The notes under the pieces were generated by a model that did no database searches, was not told the DNA's origin, and saw only the letters and a program-made list of their open reading frames with translations. A program made the translations under genes and the position numbers. Below are positions 37,459 through 45,721 of a stretch of 64,000 bases of DNA, piece after piece. Origin of the DNA: Calothrix sp. C42_A2020_038 (GTDB taxonomy: Bacteria; Cyanobacteriota; Cyanobacteriia; Cyanobacteriales; Nostocaceae); assembly GCA_015272395.1 (NCBI GenBank), contig JACYLQ010000047.1, positions 186,001 to 250,000 of the forward strand, given 5' to 3'. Positions within the stretch are counted from its first letter, which is position 1, and every line of letters begins with the position of its first letter.

Positions 37459-38226
37459 ATGAGCGTTGTTTTAGATAGACCTGTAGAGCTTAGAGTCAAT
37501 AGCGATTTAGAAGAAATTGCTGCTGTCATTCGTGCGGTTTATAAACAAGTACTAGGCAACCCCCACGTGATGGAAAGCGAGCGGTTAGTAACAGCAGAAT
37601 CTCTGTTAACTAGTAGGGAAATCACTGTTAGAGAATTTGTTCGCACAGTAGCTAAATCTGATTTTTATCGCAGTCGTTATTTTGAATCCTGCGCTCCTTA
37701 TAGATTTATTGAGTTAAACTTCAAGCATTTATTAGGTCGGGCGCCCTTAGACCAAGCTGAAATATCCGAACACATTCGTATTTGTATCGAACAGGGATAC
37801 GAAGCTGAAATCGACTCATATCTTGACAGTAATGAGTATCAAAATAAGTTTGGGGAAAATATCGTTCCTTACTATCAAGGAGCTAAAAGTCAAGTTGGAC
37901 AAAAGCAAGTTGGATATAATCGCACTCTTTCTCTGTATCAAGGCTACGCTGGAGTCGATAGTGCTTTTCCCAACTCTCGTTTAGTGTATAACATCGCCAC
38001 AAATAGTGCTAACAAAGTTAGTTTACCCAGTACAGGCGGGCGCCTGAGCGCTTACAAAGACGCTACAGAAAAGATGTTTAAAATTACGGTTAAGGGATTA
38101 AAGTTTGACAGTCCTCGGCGGTTTAGTACGACTGAATATATTGTCTCTGGAGCAAAGATGACTCCACAAATTCAACGTATTCATCGTACTGGTGGAACCA
38201 TTGTTAGTATTACGGAAATCGTTTGA
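37459..38226 (+). CDS. cpeD: CpeD, phycoerythrin-associated rod linker
   Basis: This 255-residue linker starts MSVVLDRPVELRVNSDLEE, the characteristic CpeD N-terminus. A PBS_linker domain (about 15-150) has AAVIRAVYKQVLGNPHVMESERL, TVREFVRTVAKSDFYRSRYFESCAPYRFIELNFKHLLGR and EAEIDSYLDSNEY. A CpcD-like domain (about 200-255) holds FKITVKGLKFDSPRRFSTTEYIV and IQRIHRTGGTIVSITEIV. It follows cpeC and is preceded by TTAAGGAGAAATCT, a strong ribosome site. In Fremyella cpeE comes next in the operon, but no third linker gene is found in this window. Confidence 0.93.
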   Translation: MSVVLDRPVELRVNSDLEEIAAVIRAVYKQVLGNPHVMESERLVTAESLLTSREITVREFVRTVAKSDFYRSRYFESCAPYRFIELNFKHLLGRAPLDQAEISEHIRICIEQGYEAEIDSYLDSNEYQNKFGENIVPYYQGAKSQVGQKQVGYNRTLSLYQGYAGVDSAFPNSRLVYNIATNSANKVSLPSTGGRLSAYKDATEKMFKITVKGLKFDSPRRFSTTEYIVSGAKMTPQIQRIHRTGGTIVSITEIV

Positions 38227-38319
38227 AGCGATTGGGAAGCGAACTAATCCTTATCTATGAAGGAAGCTTCATTATTCGTATTCATTTAAGTTTGGTATCT
38301 CACCTATCTCCGATTCTGC

Positions 38320-38345
38320 TAGAGCGAGTTTTCTTATTCGCTCTA
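38320..38345 (+). promoter_or_regulatory. Hairpin between cpeD and cpeR
   Basis: TAGAGCGA (38320-38327) pairs with TCGCTCTA (38338-38345) with a ten-base loop. A T-rich stretch (TTTCTATTTCTATT) follows on the plus strand. It may work as a leaky terminator that lets only part of the cpeCD transcripts reach cpeR, 168 bp further on. Confidence 0.55.
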
Positions 38346-38513
38346 TTTCTATTGCGATATAAAATTCAAATAACACCAAATTGGAATTTTTTAGGAAATA
38401 GGAAAGCTGCTTCTAGCTTTTTGAGCAATTGTTTAAATTTAAACATGAGTTTGATAGTTATAAATAACGATAACAGTTAATTAGACTTTTGCCGATTCTA
38501 GAGGAGATGAAGT

Positions 38514-38819
38514 ATGTTACCTCCATTAGCTTGTAAAAAAATGCAGACTTGGATCAGAAGCCGTCATCTGATTTGTGAGGGACAATTTATAATTTTTGAG
38601 ACTTTAGAATATCCAGCGATTGAAAGATTTGAAGAATGTATAAATAGTTTAGGAGGAAGCTTAATTTCTGTTGAAATTCTAAAGCGAGTTTGGATGGGAA
38701 ACCATCGACAAGTAATTCTTTATCAAGCAAAAGCTAGTTTACATACACCTCATCATGATCTGAAACAATATTGGTTCAAATACGGTAGTTTTTATACAAG
38801 ATTTGACGAAAGACCTTAG
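38514..38819 (+). CDS. cpeR: CpeR, activator of phycoerythrin gene expression
   Basis: This 101-residue protein matches CpeR, the small activator needed for cpeBA expression in Fremyella and encoded at the end of its linker operon. Characteristic parts are MLPPLACKKMQTWIRSRHLI, CEGQFIIFETLEYPAIERFE, GGSLISVEILKRVWMG and HDLKQYWFKYGSFYTRFDERP. A ribosome site AGAGGAG precedes the ATG. Its place behind cpeCD suggests a relay: the CcaSR system raises cpeCD-cpeR, and CpeR then raises cpeBA and probably pebAB. The mechanism of CpeR is not visible from sequence, as no DNA-binding motif is obvious. Confidence 0.93.
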   Translation: MLPPLACKKMQTWIRSRHLICEGQFIIFETLEYPAIERFEECINSLGGSLISVEILKRVWMGNHRQVILYQAKASLHTPHHDLKQYWFKYGSFYTRFDERP

Positions 38820-38879
38820 CAACTTTAAAGTCGAAATTGTAGTTGGGTCTATCCGAAGGGAAAGTTTGGGAGCTAGGTT

Positions 38880-41552
38880 ATGTTGACTTACATTGCTGTA
38901 AAGTTTATACAATTGAGTACTGCTCTCAATACAAATAATATTAATAACCTAGTTGGCATTAGTACGTCCGCCATAAGCATTGCTTTGTTGATTGTCTACT
39001 ACCTGCTCCAACGGCAAATACGAGAGCGTCGTCAAGCAGAAAGTGTTTTACAACAACAAACCAAACGGGAGCGACTCGTCAACCAGATCGCTCAACATAT
39101 TCGCCAATCCTTGAACCTGGAGGAAGTGCTGGCAACAACAGTAGCAGAGGTTAGACAGTTTCTTGAGTGTGATCGTGTGTTAATCTATCGTATTTGGGAA
39201 GATGGTACAGGTAGTGCCATAACAGAAACTGTTTTGACCCAATATCCAGCAATTTTAGGAGAAACATTTCCAGCAGAAGTTTTTCCCAGCGAATACCATC
39301 AAGCTTATATTAGAGGTAAGGTTAGTGCCATTACCAATGTCGATCAAGGAGACATAGCACCTTGTTTAGCAGAGTTTGTCAAACAGTTTCGAGTTAAAGC
39401 TAAATTAGTAGTACCAATTATCCAAGAGATTAGGGAACTTGACTCTTCTTCTCCCTATCTCTGGGGACTATTAATTGCTCATCAGTGCAGTCAATCTCGA
39501 CAGTGGCAGTATGAGGAAGTTGAGTTAATGAAGCAACTTGCAACCCAAGTAGCAATCGCAATTCAACAGTCAGAATTTCATCAGCAACTGCAACAACTCA
39601 ATGCCCAACTAGAACAGAGAGTACAGCAGCGTACCGAAGAACTTGCTTTAAGCAACACTTCGTTAAGAGAGGAGATTGCCGAACGCCAACGCACGGAAGC
39701 TGCTTTACGCCATACAAACCAAACCCTACAATCTTTAATTGCTGCTTCTCCTCGTGCAATTTTTACCCTCGACTTAACTGAGCGTGTTAAAATTTGGAAT
39801 CCGGCAGCAGAAAGGATGTTTGGCTGGTCTGAAGCAGAGGTGATCGACCGCCCAAATCCAATTATCTCCCAAGAAAGCATACAAGAATACGAAGCAATTA
39901 AGCAAAGTGTCCTACAAGGAATAACACCTCCTAGTTTAGAGGTACGACGACAGAAAAAAGATGGCTCTCCAATTGATATTGTTTTCTCAGCTGCTCCTCT
40001 AACTGATAGCGATAACAGGATTAGCGGACTGGTTGCCGTTGTTTCTGACATCACTGAGCAAAAACGCCAAGCAGAACAAGTACGCTTGCTTCAGTCTGTC
40101 GTCGTTAATACTAACGATGCGATAGTGATTACAGAGGCGGTTCCGATCGATGAGCCTGGTCCACGTATTCTCTATGTTAATGAGGCATTTACTAGAATTG
40201 CTGGTTATACCCTCGAAGAAGTTTTAGGCAAAACACCCCGACTTCTCCAAGGCGCCAAAACAAGTCGAGCCGAATTAGATAAAGTCCGCTCTGCTCTGGA
40301 AAAGCGAGAGGCTATTATCGTCGAAGTCATTAACTATCGCAAAGATGGCTCCGAGTATTGGTCGGAATTTAGTGTGGTACCAGTTGCTGATAAAACTGGA
40401 CAATATACTCATTGGATCTCTGTACAGCGAGACATCACAGAACGTAAGCAAACAGAAGAAGCGTTGCGCCGCAGCGAAGAACGCTTTCGCTCGCTAATCG
40501 AAAACGCCTTAGACATTATTACAGTTTTGGATGCTAACGGCGCCATACATTATGAAAGCCCATCAGTAGAAAAAGTCTTAGGCTATCTTCCCACAGAATT
40601 AATTGGTCAAAACTTTTTTAACTATATTCATCCTGACGATTTAGCAAAAACACAATGTGCTATCACTAACGCGATCAAAAGTTCAGAATTAGCTCGCCCG
40701 ATTGAATTTCGATGCAGACATAAAGATGGCTCTTGGCACACTCTGGAAGCCATCAGCCAGAAATTTATTGATGACACAACCGAATCCAGAATTGTGATCA
40801 ATTCTCGCGATATTACCGAACGGAAGCGTTTAGATGAGGTGCGGTTAGCATTAGAGCGGGAGAAAGAATTAAGTGCCCTCAAAACTCGTTTTTTCTCAAT
40901 GGCGTCTCACGAATTTCGTACACCTCTTAGTACTGTTTTAGCAGCTGCTCAATTATTGGAAAATTCTCCCTTAGAAAACTCAGAAAAAAGGCTGAGGAAC
41001 CTACGTAGAATTCAAGACTCTGTAAAAAATATGATTCAGCTACTGGACGATATTTTAACCATCAGTCGCGCGGAAACCGGAAAACTTGAATTTAATCCAA
41101 AACCAATTGATTTAGAAAACTTCTGCCGTCAATTTGTGGAAGAAATGCAAATGAGTGCAGGAAATCAACATACCCTGACATTTATTTGTCAGGGAAAAGC
41201 TACTGACGCTTATTTAGACGAAAAATTGTTAAGATCTATCTTAGCAAATTTTCTATCTAATGCCATCAAGTATTCACCCAAAGGCGGTCAAATTCACTGC
41301 TGTTTAAAGTTTGAGTCAGATCACGTGCGTCTTCAAATCAGCGATCGCGGTGTTGGTATTTCCTCTGATGACCAAAAACAGCTTTTTGAACCTTTTTATC
41401 GCGGAAAAAATGTCCGCCACATTTCTGGTACAGGATTAGGACTAGTAGTCGTCAAAAAATGTGTAGATTTGCATGGGGGTAACATCGAGATTGCGAGCAA
41501 TCTTGGTCAAGGAACTACTGCAACAATAACACTTCCTTTAAGGAAGGAGTAG
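38880..41552 (+). CDS. ccaS: CcaS, green/red cyanobacteriochrome histidine kinase
   Basis: This 890-residue kinase matches CcaS. An N-terminal membrane helix lies at about 28-45 (ISTSAISIALLIVYYLL). The bilin-binding GAF domain (about 65-235) has chromophore Cys162 in APCLAEFVKQF. A coiled coil leads to three PAS domains (about 280-395, 400-520, 530-650). The HisKA domain has His677 in SMASHEFRTPL, and the HATPase domain has SNAIKYSPKGG, DRGVGIS and GTGLGLVVVKK. Synechocystis CcaS has 753 residues and two PAS domains, so the third PAS here is extra. It starts 60 bp after cpeR on the same strand and may be co-transcribed. Green light should start phosphorylation of CcaR. Confidence 0.92.
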   Translation: MLTYIAVKFIQLSTALNTNNINNLVGISTSAISIALLIVYYLLQRQIRERRQAESVLQQQTKRERLVNQIAQHIRQSLNLEEVLATTVAEVRQFLECDRVLIYRIWEDGTGSAITETVLTQYPAILGETFPAEVFPSEYHQAYIRGKVSAITNVDQGDIAPCLAEFVKQFRVKAKLVVPIIQEIRELDSSSPYLWGLLIAHQCSQSRQWQYEEVELMKQLATQVAIAIQQSEFHQQLQQLNAQLEQRVQQRTEELALSNTSLREEIAERQRTEAALRHTNQTLQSLIAASPRAIFTLDLTERVKIWNPAAERMFGWSEAEVIDRPNPIISQESIQEYEAIKQSVLQGITPPSLEVRRQKKDGSPIDIVFSAAPLTDSDNRISGLVAVVSDITEQKRQAEQVRLLQSVVVNTNDAIVITEAVPIDEPGPRILYVNEAFTRIAGYTLEEVLGKTPRLLQGAKTSRAELDKVRSALEKREAIIVEVINYRKDGSEYWSEFSVVPVADKTGQYTHWISVQRDITERKQTEEALRRSEERFRSLIENALDIITVLDANGAIHYESPSVEKVLGYLPTELIGQNFFNYIHPDDLAKTQCAITNAIKSSELARPIEFRCRHKDGSWHTLEAISQKFIDDTTESRIVINSRDITERKRLDEVRLALEREKELSALKTRFFSMASHEFRTPLSTVLAAAQLLENSPLENSEKRLRNLRRIQDSVKNMIQLLDDILTISRAETGKLEFNPKPIDLENFCRQFVEEMQMSAGNQHTLTFICQGKATDAYLDEKLLRSILANFLSNAIKYSPKGGQIHCCLKFESDHVRLQISDRGVGISSDDQKQLFEPFYRGKNVRHISGTGLGLVVVKKCVDLHGGNIEIASNLGQGTTATITLPLRKE

Positions 41553-41996
41553 TTTTAGCTTGAGTTTCATTCCCAACTTTTCATTAGTTACTGGTTTGTA
41601 TCATTAATATTAGGGATTTGTAGCACAGGCATAGAAAGTCTGTGCAGTATTCAGGCAATAATGCCTGAACCACAAGACGTTTTTTATACCACTAAAACTT
41701 TTGATACACATCACTACTCTGATCGATCCCTTGAAGGGCTTTACTACATGCTGTATACAGAAAATTACCTAGCAAGCTGAAATATATATTTCCTTAACCT
41801 TTAGATACTTGGTTCTTAATATTATCGGGATACGTTTAAGTATACTTAAAGCTTATTAGTAGCAACGAGACAGATTTATACACACTTTAGAGTGTATCTT
41901 TACAGGTGAGAACGACTTGTCTTATCTTTCTCAGCTTTGAAGTCTGAATTTTGAACTCTTTCTGGCTAGTCCAAGAATCAAGTAATATATACAACA
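41553..41996. other. Intergenic region with hairpin and possible Pho-type box
   Basis: No gene is seen. A perfect hairpin TTCAGGCA (41650-41657) / TGCCTGAA (41662-41669) with a four-base loop lies about 100 bp past ccaS and could end its transcript. A perfect palindrome TTTAAGTATACTTAAA lies at 41835-41850. A possible Pho box is listed separately. Confidence 0.45.
41793..41822 (+). promoter_or_regulatory. Possible Pho box upstream of the nucleotidase gene
   Basis: CTTAACCT at 41793-41800 is identical to the cyanobacterial Pho-box repeat unit. Exactly 22 bases further, at 41815-41822, CTTAATAT is a second partial match, fitting the usual 11-base spacing. The middle unit at 41804 matches poorly. 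The site lies about 175 bp before the start of a phosphate-releasing enzyme gene. Confidence 0.4.
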
Positions 41997-44900
41997 ATGT
42001 CTACTCAAATTCATGTCACTAGTACATCTTTCCAACTACAAATTCTCCACGCTTCTGACTTTGAAGCAGGTATTCCAGCACTGGACGATGCTCCACGCTT
42101 TAGCGCAGTACTTAACCGTCTCAAAACTGACCCAAACCTACCAAGTAATGTTACTGCCAACACTTTAATATTATCCTCTGGTGACAACTACATTCCAGGT
42201 GCTTTCCTGAATGCCTCTAGTGATGCCAGTTTAAATAATATTGGTGGTTTAGGTACAGGTACATCAGTTATTGGACGAGGTGACATCGGTATACTGAATG
42301 CTCTTGGTATCCAAGCCTCAGCTTTAGGTAACCACGAGTTTGATTTAGGGGTAAGACAAGTTCGCGATATCATCCGTACTAGTGGTGGTAATCCAGGTAC
42401 AAATTTCCCTTATCTTAGCACGAACTTAAACTTTCAACCAGAAATTACCGCCGGAAACCTATCAGCTAGCGACCTAGCTACAAATCAAACCACTGCTGAA
42501 GCAAGCACAATTAAAGGTAAGCTTGCTAAGAGTACTGTCATTACTTTGCCTGGTAACGATGGAGTTGCAGGAACTGCTGATGACCAAAAAATTGGTATCG
42601 TTGGCGCCACCACACCAACCCTACCCAGCATATCATCTAGTGGCAGTATTATTGTTACACCAAGCAACCCCACCAACTATGCTGCACTTGCAGCAGAAAT
42701 TCAATCTACTGTAGATATTATCAAAGCTCAAGGTATCAACAAGATTATACTGCTGTCGCACATGCAGCAGTTAAATATTGAGCGGGATGAGTTGGCGCCT
42801 CGATTAAGGGATGTTGATATCATCATTGCTGGTGGTTCCCATACTCTGCTCTCGGATGCTAATGACATATTGCGAACAGGTGATACAAGCAGGGGAAGTT
42901 ACCCAGTTGTCAAAACTGCTGCTGACGGCAAACCTATTTTAGTAGTCAATACAGATTCTAACTACAAATATGTTGGTCGTTTGGTTGCCGAATTTGATAA
43001 CGATGGTGTTATCGACGTTACCAAGCTTGACAACAGAATTAGTGGCGCCTATGCGACAGATGAGGCAGGAGTGGATCGTGTTTACGGAAGCGATGTTAAT
43101 CCTAGAGAAAAAGCAGACCCCAGAGTAGTAGCAATCACCGATGGTATCCGTAATGTAATTGCTGGTAAGGACAACGTCATTACAGGTAGATCCAGTGTTT
43201 TTCTAAACGGAACACGCGAGGATGTTCGTACTAGAGAAACTAACTTTGGCAACTTGACGGCTGATGCTAACTTATGGCAAGCACGCCAAATTGACCCAAC
43301 AGTATTGATTTCCTTGAAGAATGGCGGTGGTATTCGGGATAACATTGGAGTAATTGAGGCAGCACCTGGAGCAGTAGATGCCAATGATGTTAGGAGGTTA
43401 CCAACTCAGCCTAATCCCTTGGCGCCAAATAAGCAAACTGGAGACATTTCTCAACTAGATAATGAGAACGCGCTGCGATTTAACAATGCTTTGACTTTAG
43501 TAACTGTCACCGCGCAGCAGTTGAAGTTGATAATGGAACATGGTGTGGCAGGTACTCGTCCCGGAAGCACACCTGGTCAATTCCCACAAGTGGCAGGCTT
43601 AAACTTTAGCTTTGACCCCAGCAAAACAGCAATTGCTTTTAACAACACAACTGGTGAAGTTGCGACACAAGGCGAGCGTGTCCGTAGTCTTACAGTTCTG
43701 AATGCCGATGGTTCTCCTCTTGATTTAGTAGTACAAGACGGCAAGCTGATTGGCGATCCCAACCGCACTTTCCGCATGGTAACGCTAAACTTCTTAGCGG
43801 GTAACACAAACGCAAATGTTCTCGGTGGTGATAGCTATCCTTTCCCCAAATTTATCAGGGATAACCCGACCCTAGCTAACCGAGTAGATTTGCTGGGTGA
43901 AACTGGTGATTTAACAAACGGTGATCTCAATCGTAATGGCAGGATTGATACACCTGTTTCAATAGCTCCAGGTTCCTTTACCTTTGCTAACCCAGGTACA
44001 GAACAAGATGCTTTCGCTGAGTATATGAAAGCAGAGTTTGGAACTAGACCTTTCAGTATTCCTGACTTAGGTTACCGACCTGATAACCCTAGAATCATTA
44101 ATCTCACGGGATCAAACACAACTCGTAATGCTGATAATAGCTTGACATTAAGTGGTAACACAAATTTGCGCTTCACGATTACAGGTATCGCCAGCACAAG
44201 GGTAAATGAACTTGGCGTATTTGCAGTGGATGACGAACAAAATCGCATTGATGGTATTGCACCAGGAGCAGCAGGTTATACCCAAGCAGCGTTGAGTCGA
44301 GGTAGGGTCATATTCTCGGCACTCGCTAATAATCCTCAAGGTTACAACCCCACACAAATCTCTCGTATCTTAAGTGGATTAAATAACGGTTCTCGCCTAT
44401 CGTTTTACTTGGTACAAAATGGTACTACTGATGGTGTACTAGCCGGACAAAATTCTAATGTTTTATTTGGCTCCACTGCGGTACAAGGCTCGACTTTAGG
44501 CACCAACAGCTATCAACTATCTTTTCGGGATGATCAAGCTAACTCAGTCTTCAACAACTTGGTTGTGAAGGTAGAAAATACTTCTCAAACAGTACCTTTG
44601 GGTACTGGGTTACAAGGTCAGCAACAAAGAGAACTGATAGACTTGCGGGGAATTAGAGGTTCAGTTAAGGCAGATTTTACAGTTAACCGTGAAGCTGCAT
44701 TTAATAACCTTGTTGGTTTTTATAAAGTGGCTGATGCAAATGGTGGTATTGATATTAATGGTGATGGTAAGGCTGATATTACCCCTGGACAAGCTGGCTA
44801 TGCTCAAGCTGCAATGAACGCGCGTGTTACTGATGTTAACTTATCAGTTGCGAATCAAGGTACAGCTAATATTAATGATAAGTTACTAGCAGGTGGCAGT

Positions 44901-45119
44901 ATTTATGCTCCATTCTTACTTACCGATGGCAGAACTATCGAGCAAGTAATAGCTGGACAAACTGATCGAGCTTACTTTGTATTTGGCGCCGCTAACCCCG
45001 ATAAAGTTGACCATGTTCGTTTGTTGGGTGATAACACCTTCGGTTTTGAAGATTTATTCGGTGGTGGCGACTTCGACTTCAACGATGTTATTGTTAAAGC
45101 GAATTTGAGCATTGTATAA
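41997..45119 (+). CDS. Secreted metallophosphatase/5'-nucleotidase with DUF4114-like tail
   Basis: This 1040-residue protein has a calcineurin-like metallophosphoesterase domain (about 12-330) with LHASDFEAG, SGDNYIPG, GNHEFDLG and LLSHMQQL motifs, followed by a 5'-nucleotidase C-terminal domain (about 385-660, with SLKNGGGIRDNIG). The rest holds two repeated DUF4114-like regions, e.g. ANSVFNNLVVKVEN and FGFEDLFGGGDFDFNDVIVKANL at the end. It should release phosphate from nucleotides outside the cell. No Sec signal peptide is present; proteins of this build are usually exported by type I secretion. The first metal motif has DFE where many members have D-x-H. It faces the phosphatase gene at 45722 convergently. 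Confidence 0.85.
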   Translation: MSTQIHVTSTSFQLQILHASDFEAGIPALDDAPRFSAVLNRLKTDPNLPSNVTANTLILSSGDNYIPGAFLNASSDASLNNIGGLGTGTSVIGRGDIGILNALGIQASALGNHEFDLGVRQVRDIIRTSGGNPGTNFPYLSTNLNFQPEITAGNLSASDLATNQTTAEASTIKGKLAKSTVITLPGNDGVAGTADDQKIGIVGATTPTLPSISSSGSIIVTPSNPTNYAALAAEIQSTVDIIKAQGINKIILLSHMQQLNIERDELAPRLRDVDIIIAGGSHTLLSDANDILRTGDTSRGSYPVVKTAADGKPILVVNTDSNYKYVGRLVAEFDNDGVIDVTKLDNRISGAYATDEAGVDRVYGSDVNPREKADPRVVAITDGIRNVIAGKDNVITGRSSVFLNGTREDVRTRETNFGNLTADANLWQARQIDPTVLISLKNGGGIRDNIGVIEAAPGAVDANDVRRLPTQPNPLAPNKQTGDISQLDNENALRFNNALTLVTVTAQQLKLIMEHGVAGTRPGSTPGQFPQVAGLNFSFDPSKTAIAFNNTTGEVATQGERVRSLTVLNADGSPLDLVVQDGKLIGDPNRTFRMVTLNFLAGNTNANVLGGDSYPFPKFIRDNPTLANRVDLLGETGDLTNGDLNRNGRIDTPVSIAPGSFTFANPGTEQDAFAEYMKAEFGTRPFSIPDLGYRPDNPRIINLTGSNTTRNADNSLTLSGNTNLRFTITGIASTRVNELGVFAVDDEQNRIDGIAPGAAGYTQAALSRGRVIFSALANNPQGYNPTQISRILSGLNNGSRLSFYLVQNGTTDGVLAGQNSNVLFGSTAVQGSTLGTNSYQLSFRDDQANSVFNNLVVKVENTSQTVPLGTGLQGQQQRELIDLRGIRGSVKADFTVNREAAFNNLVGFYKVADANGGIDINGDGKADITPGQAGYAQAAMNARVTDVNLSVANQGTANINDKLLAGGSIYAPFLLTDGRTIEQVIAGQTDRAYFVFGAANPDKVDHVRLLGDNTFGFEDLFGGGDFDFNDVIVKANLSIV

Positions 45120-45196
45120 CATCACATTCAGCTAAAGACTTTTATTGAGTAGGTTGGTAAGCATCTTCCCAACCTACCAATACTCATCATGCATTA

Positions 45197-45415
45197 TCAG
45201 AGTTCACGCTTTTTGAGATGATTGAATTTTTGAAAGACTTGATTTGAGAGCTGCACCCCAACATCGCCAACTAATTTTTCATAGGGAGGAGGATTTTGAA
45301 AAGGATTTTCTGCAAGAATCGCGAGTAATTCTTCTGCTTTATCCTTTAAATTGCTAGAAGCTAGCTTTTTTGCGTCTTTTTTTGCTTGCTTTAAGCAGAA
45401 CATATCCTCACCCAA
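45197..45415 (-). pseudogene. Degraded Txe/YoeB-like toxin gene
   Basis: The central part of this 72-codon frame, KQAKKDAKKLASSNLKDKAEELLAILAENPFQNPPPYEKLVGD, matches Txe/YoeB (RelE-superfamily) toxins. Both ends are abnormal: the first eight residues lack the usual W-x-V-x-Y strand, and after VGD the expected GAYSRRINIQHRLVYQV part is replaced by unrelated residues and a stop. The catalytic C-terminal region is therefore missing and the gene is most likely dead. No antitoxin gene is found beside it. Confidence 0.65.
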
Positions 45416-45421
45416 TTAAAC

Positions 45422-45535
45422 CAACATTTAAGCACCCGCACCTGGTTAGAATTTGAACACCCGACGATTGCAGATATAGCTGTTTTCCCCTACGTCGCAT
45501 TAGCTGGTGATGGCAAGATTGACCTGAATCCTTAG
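45422..45535 (+). pseudogene. C-terminal remnant of a glutathione S-transferase gene
   Basis: This stretch reads RTWLEFEHPTIADIAVFPYV followed by ALAGDGKIDLNP, the C-terminal alpha-helical segment of GST proteins (the TIADI motif is the N-capping box). No upstream coding part remains. The reading ends at TAG 45533-45535, which is supplied by the palindromic repeat that starts at 45533. The short frame is too small to function. Confidence 0.65.
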
Positions 45536-45558
45536 AGACGTTACACGTAACGTCTCTA
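45533..45558. repeat. 26-bp palindromic repeat interrupting the GST remnant
   Basis: TAGAGACGTTAC at 45533-45544 pairs with GTAACGTCTCTA at 45547-45558 around a two-base centre. The core equals that of the 36-bp palindrome at 17761-17796. Its first three bases form the stop codon of the GST remnant, so this copy lies exactly where the homology to GST ends. Confidence 0.8.
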
Positions 45559-45721
45559 CGTCATTAATCAGGTGTAAATAACCTAACGTTGATGGTTACT
45601 TACAGCAGTTTTTAGGTTGCACTCTTGTACACAGGTACAAATCAAACTGTTGTGGAGTGGGCACTCTCTGCCCACTCGACTGTATTTAACCAATTTGAAA
45701 TTTGCTGTAAAATGACGGCAA

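Noticed and set aside
38223-38480. 85-codon frame between cpeD and cpeR
   Set aside because: It contains the cpeD-cpeR hairpin, has odd composition and no Shine-Dalgarno. It is better explained as an untranslated gap.
45440-45470. TGGTTAGAATTTGAACACC resembling a tRNA T-arm
   Set aside because: No cloverleaf can be formed around it, and the region reads as a GST remnant on the plus strand.
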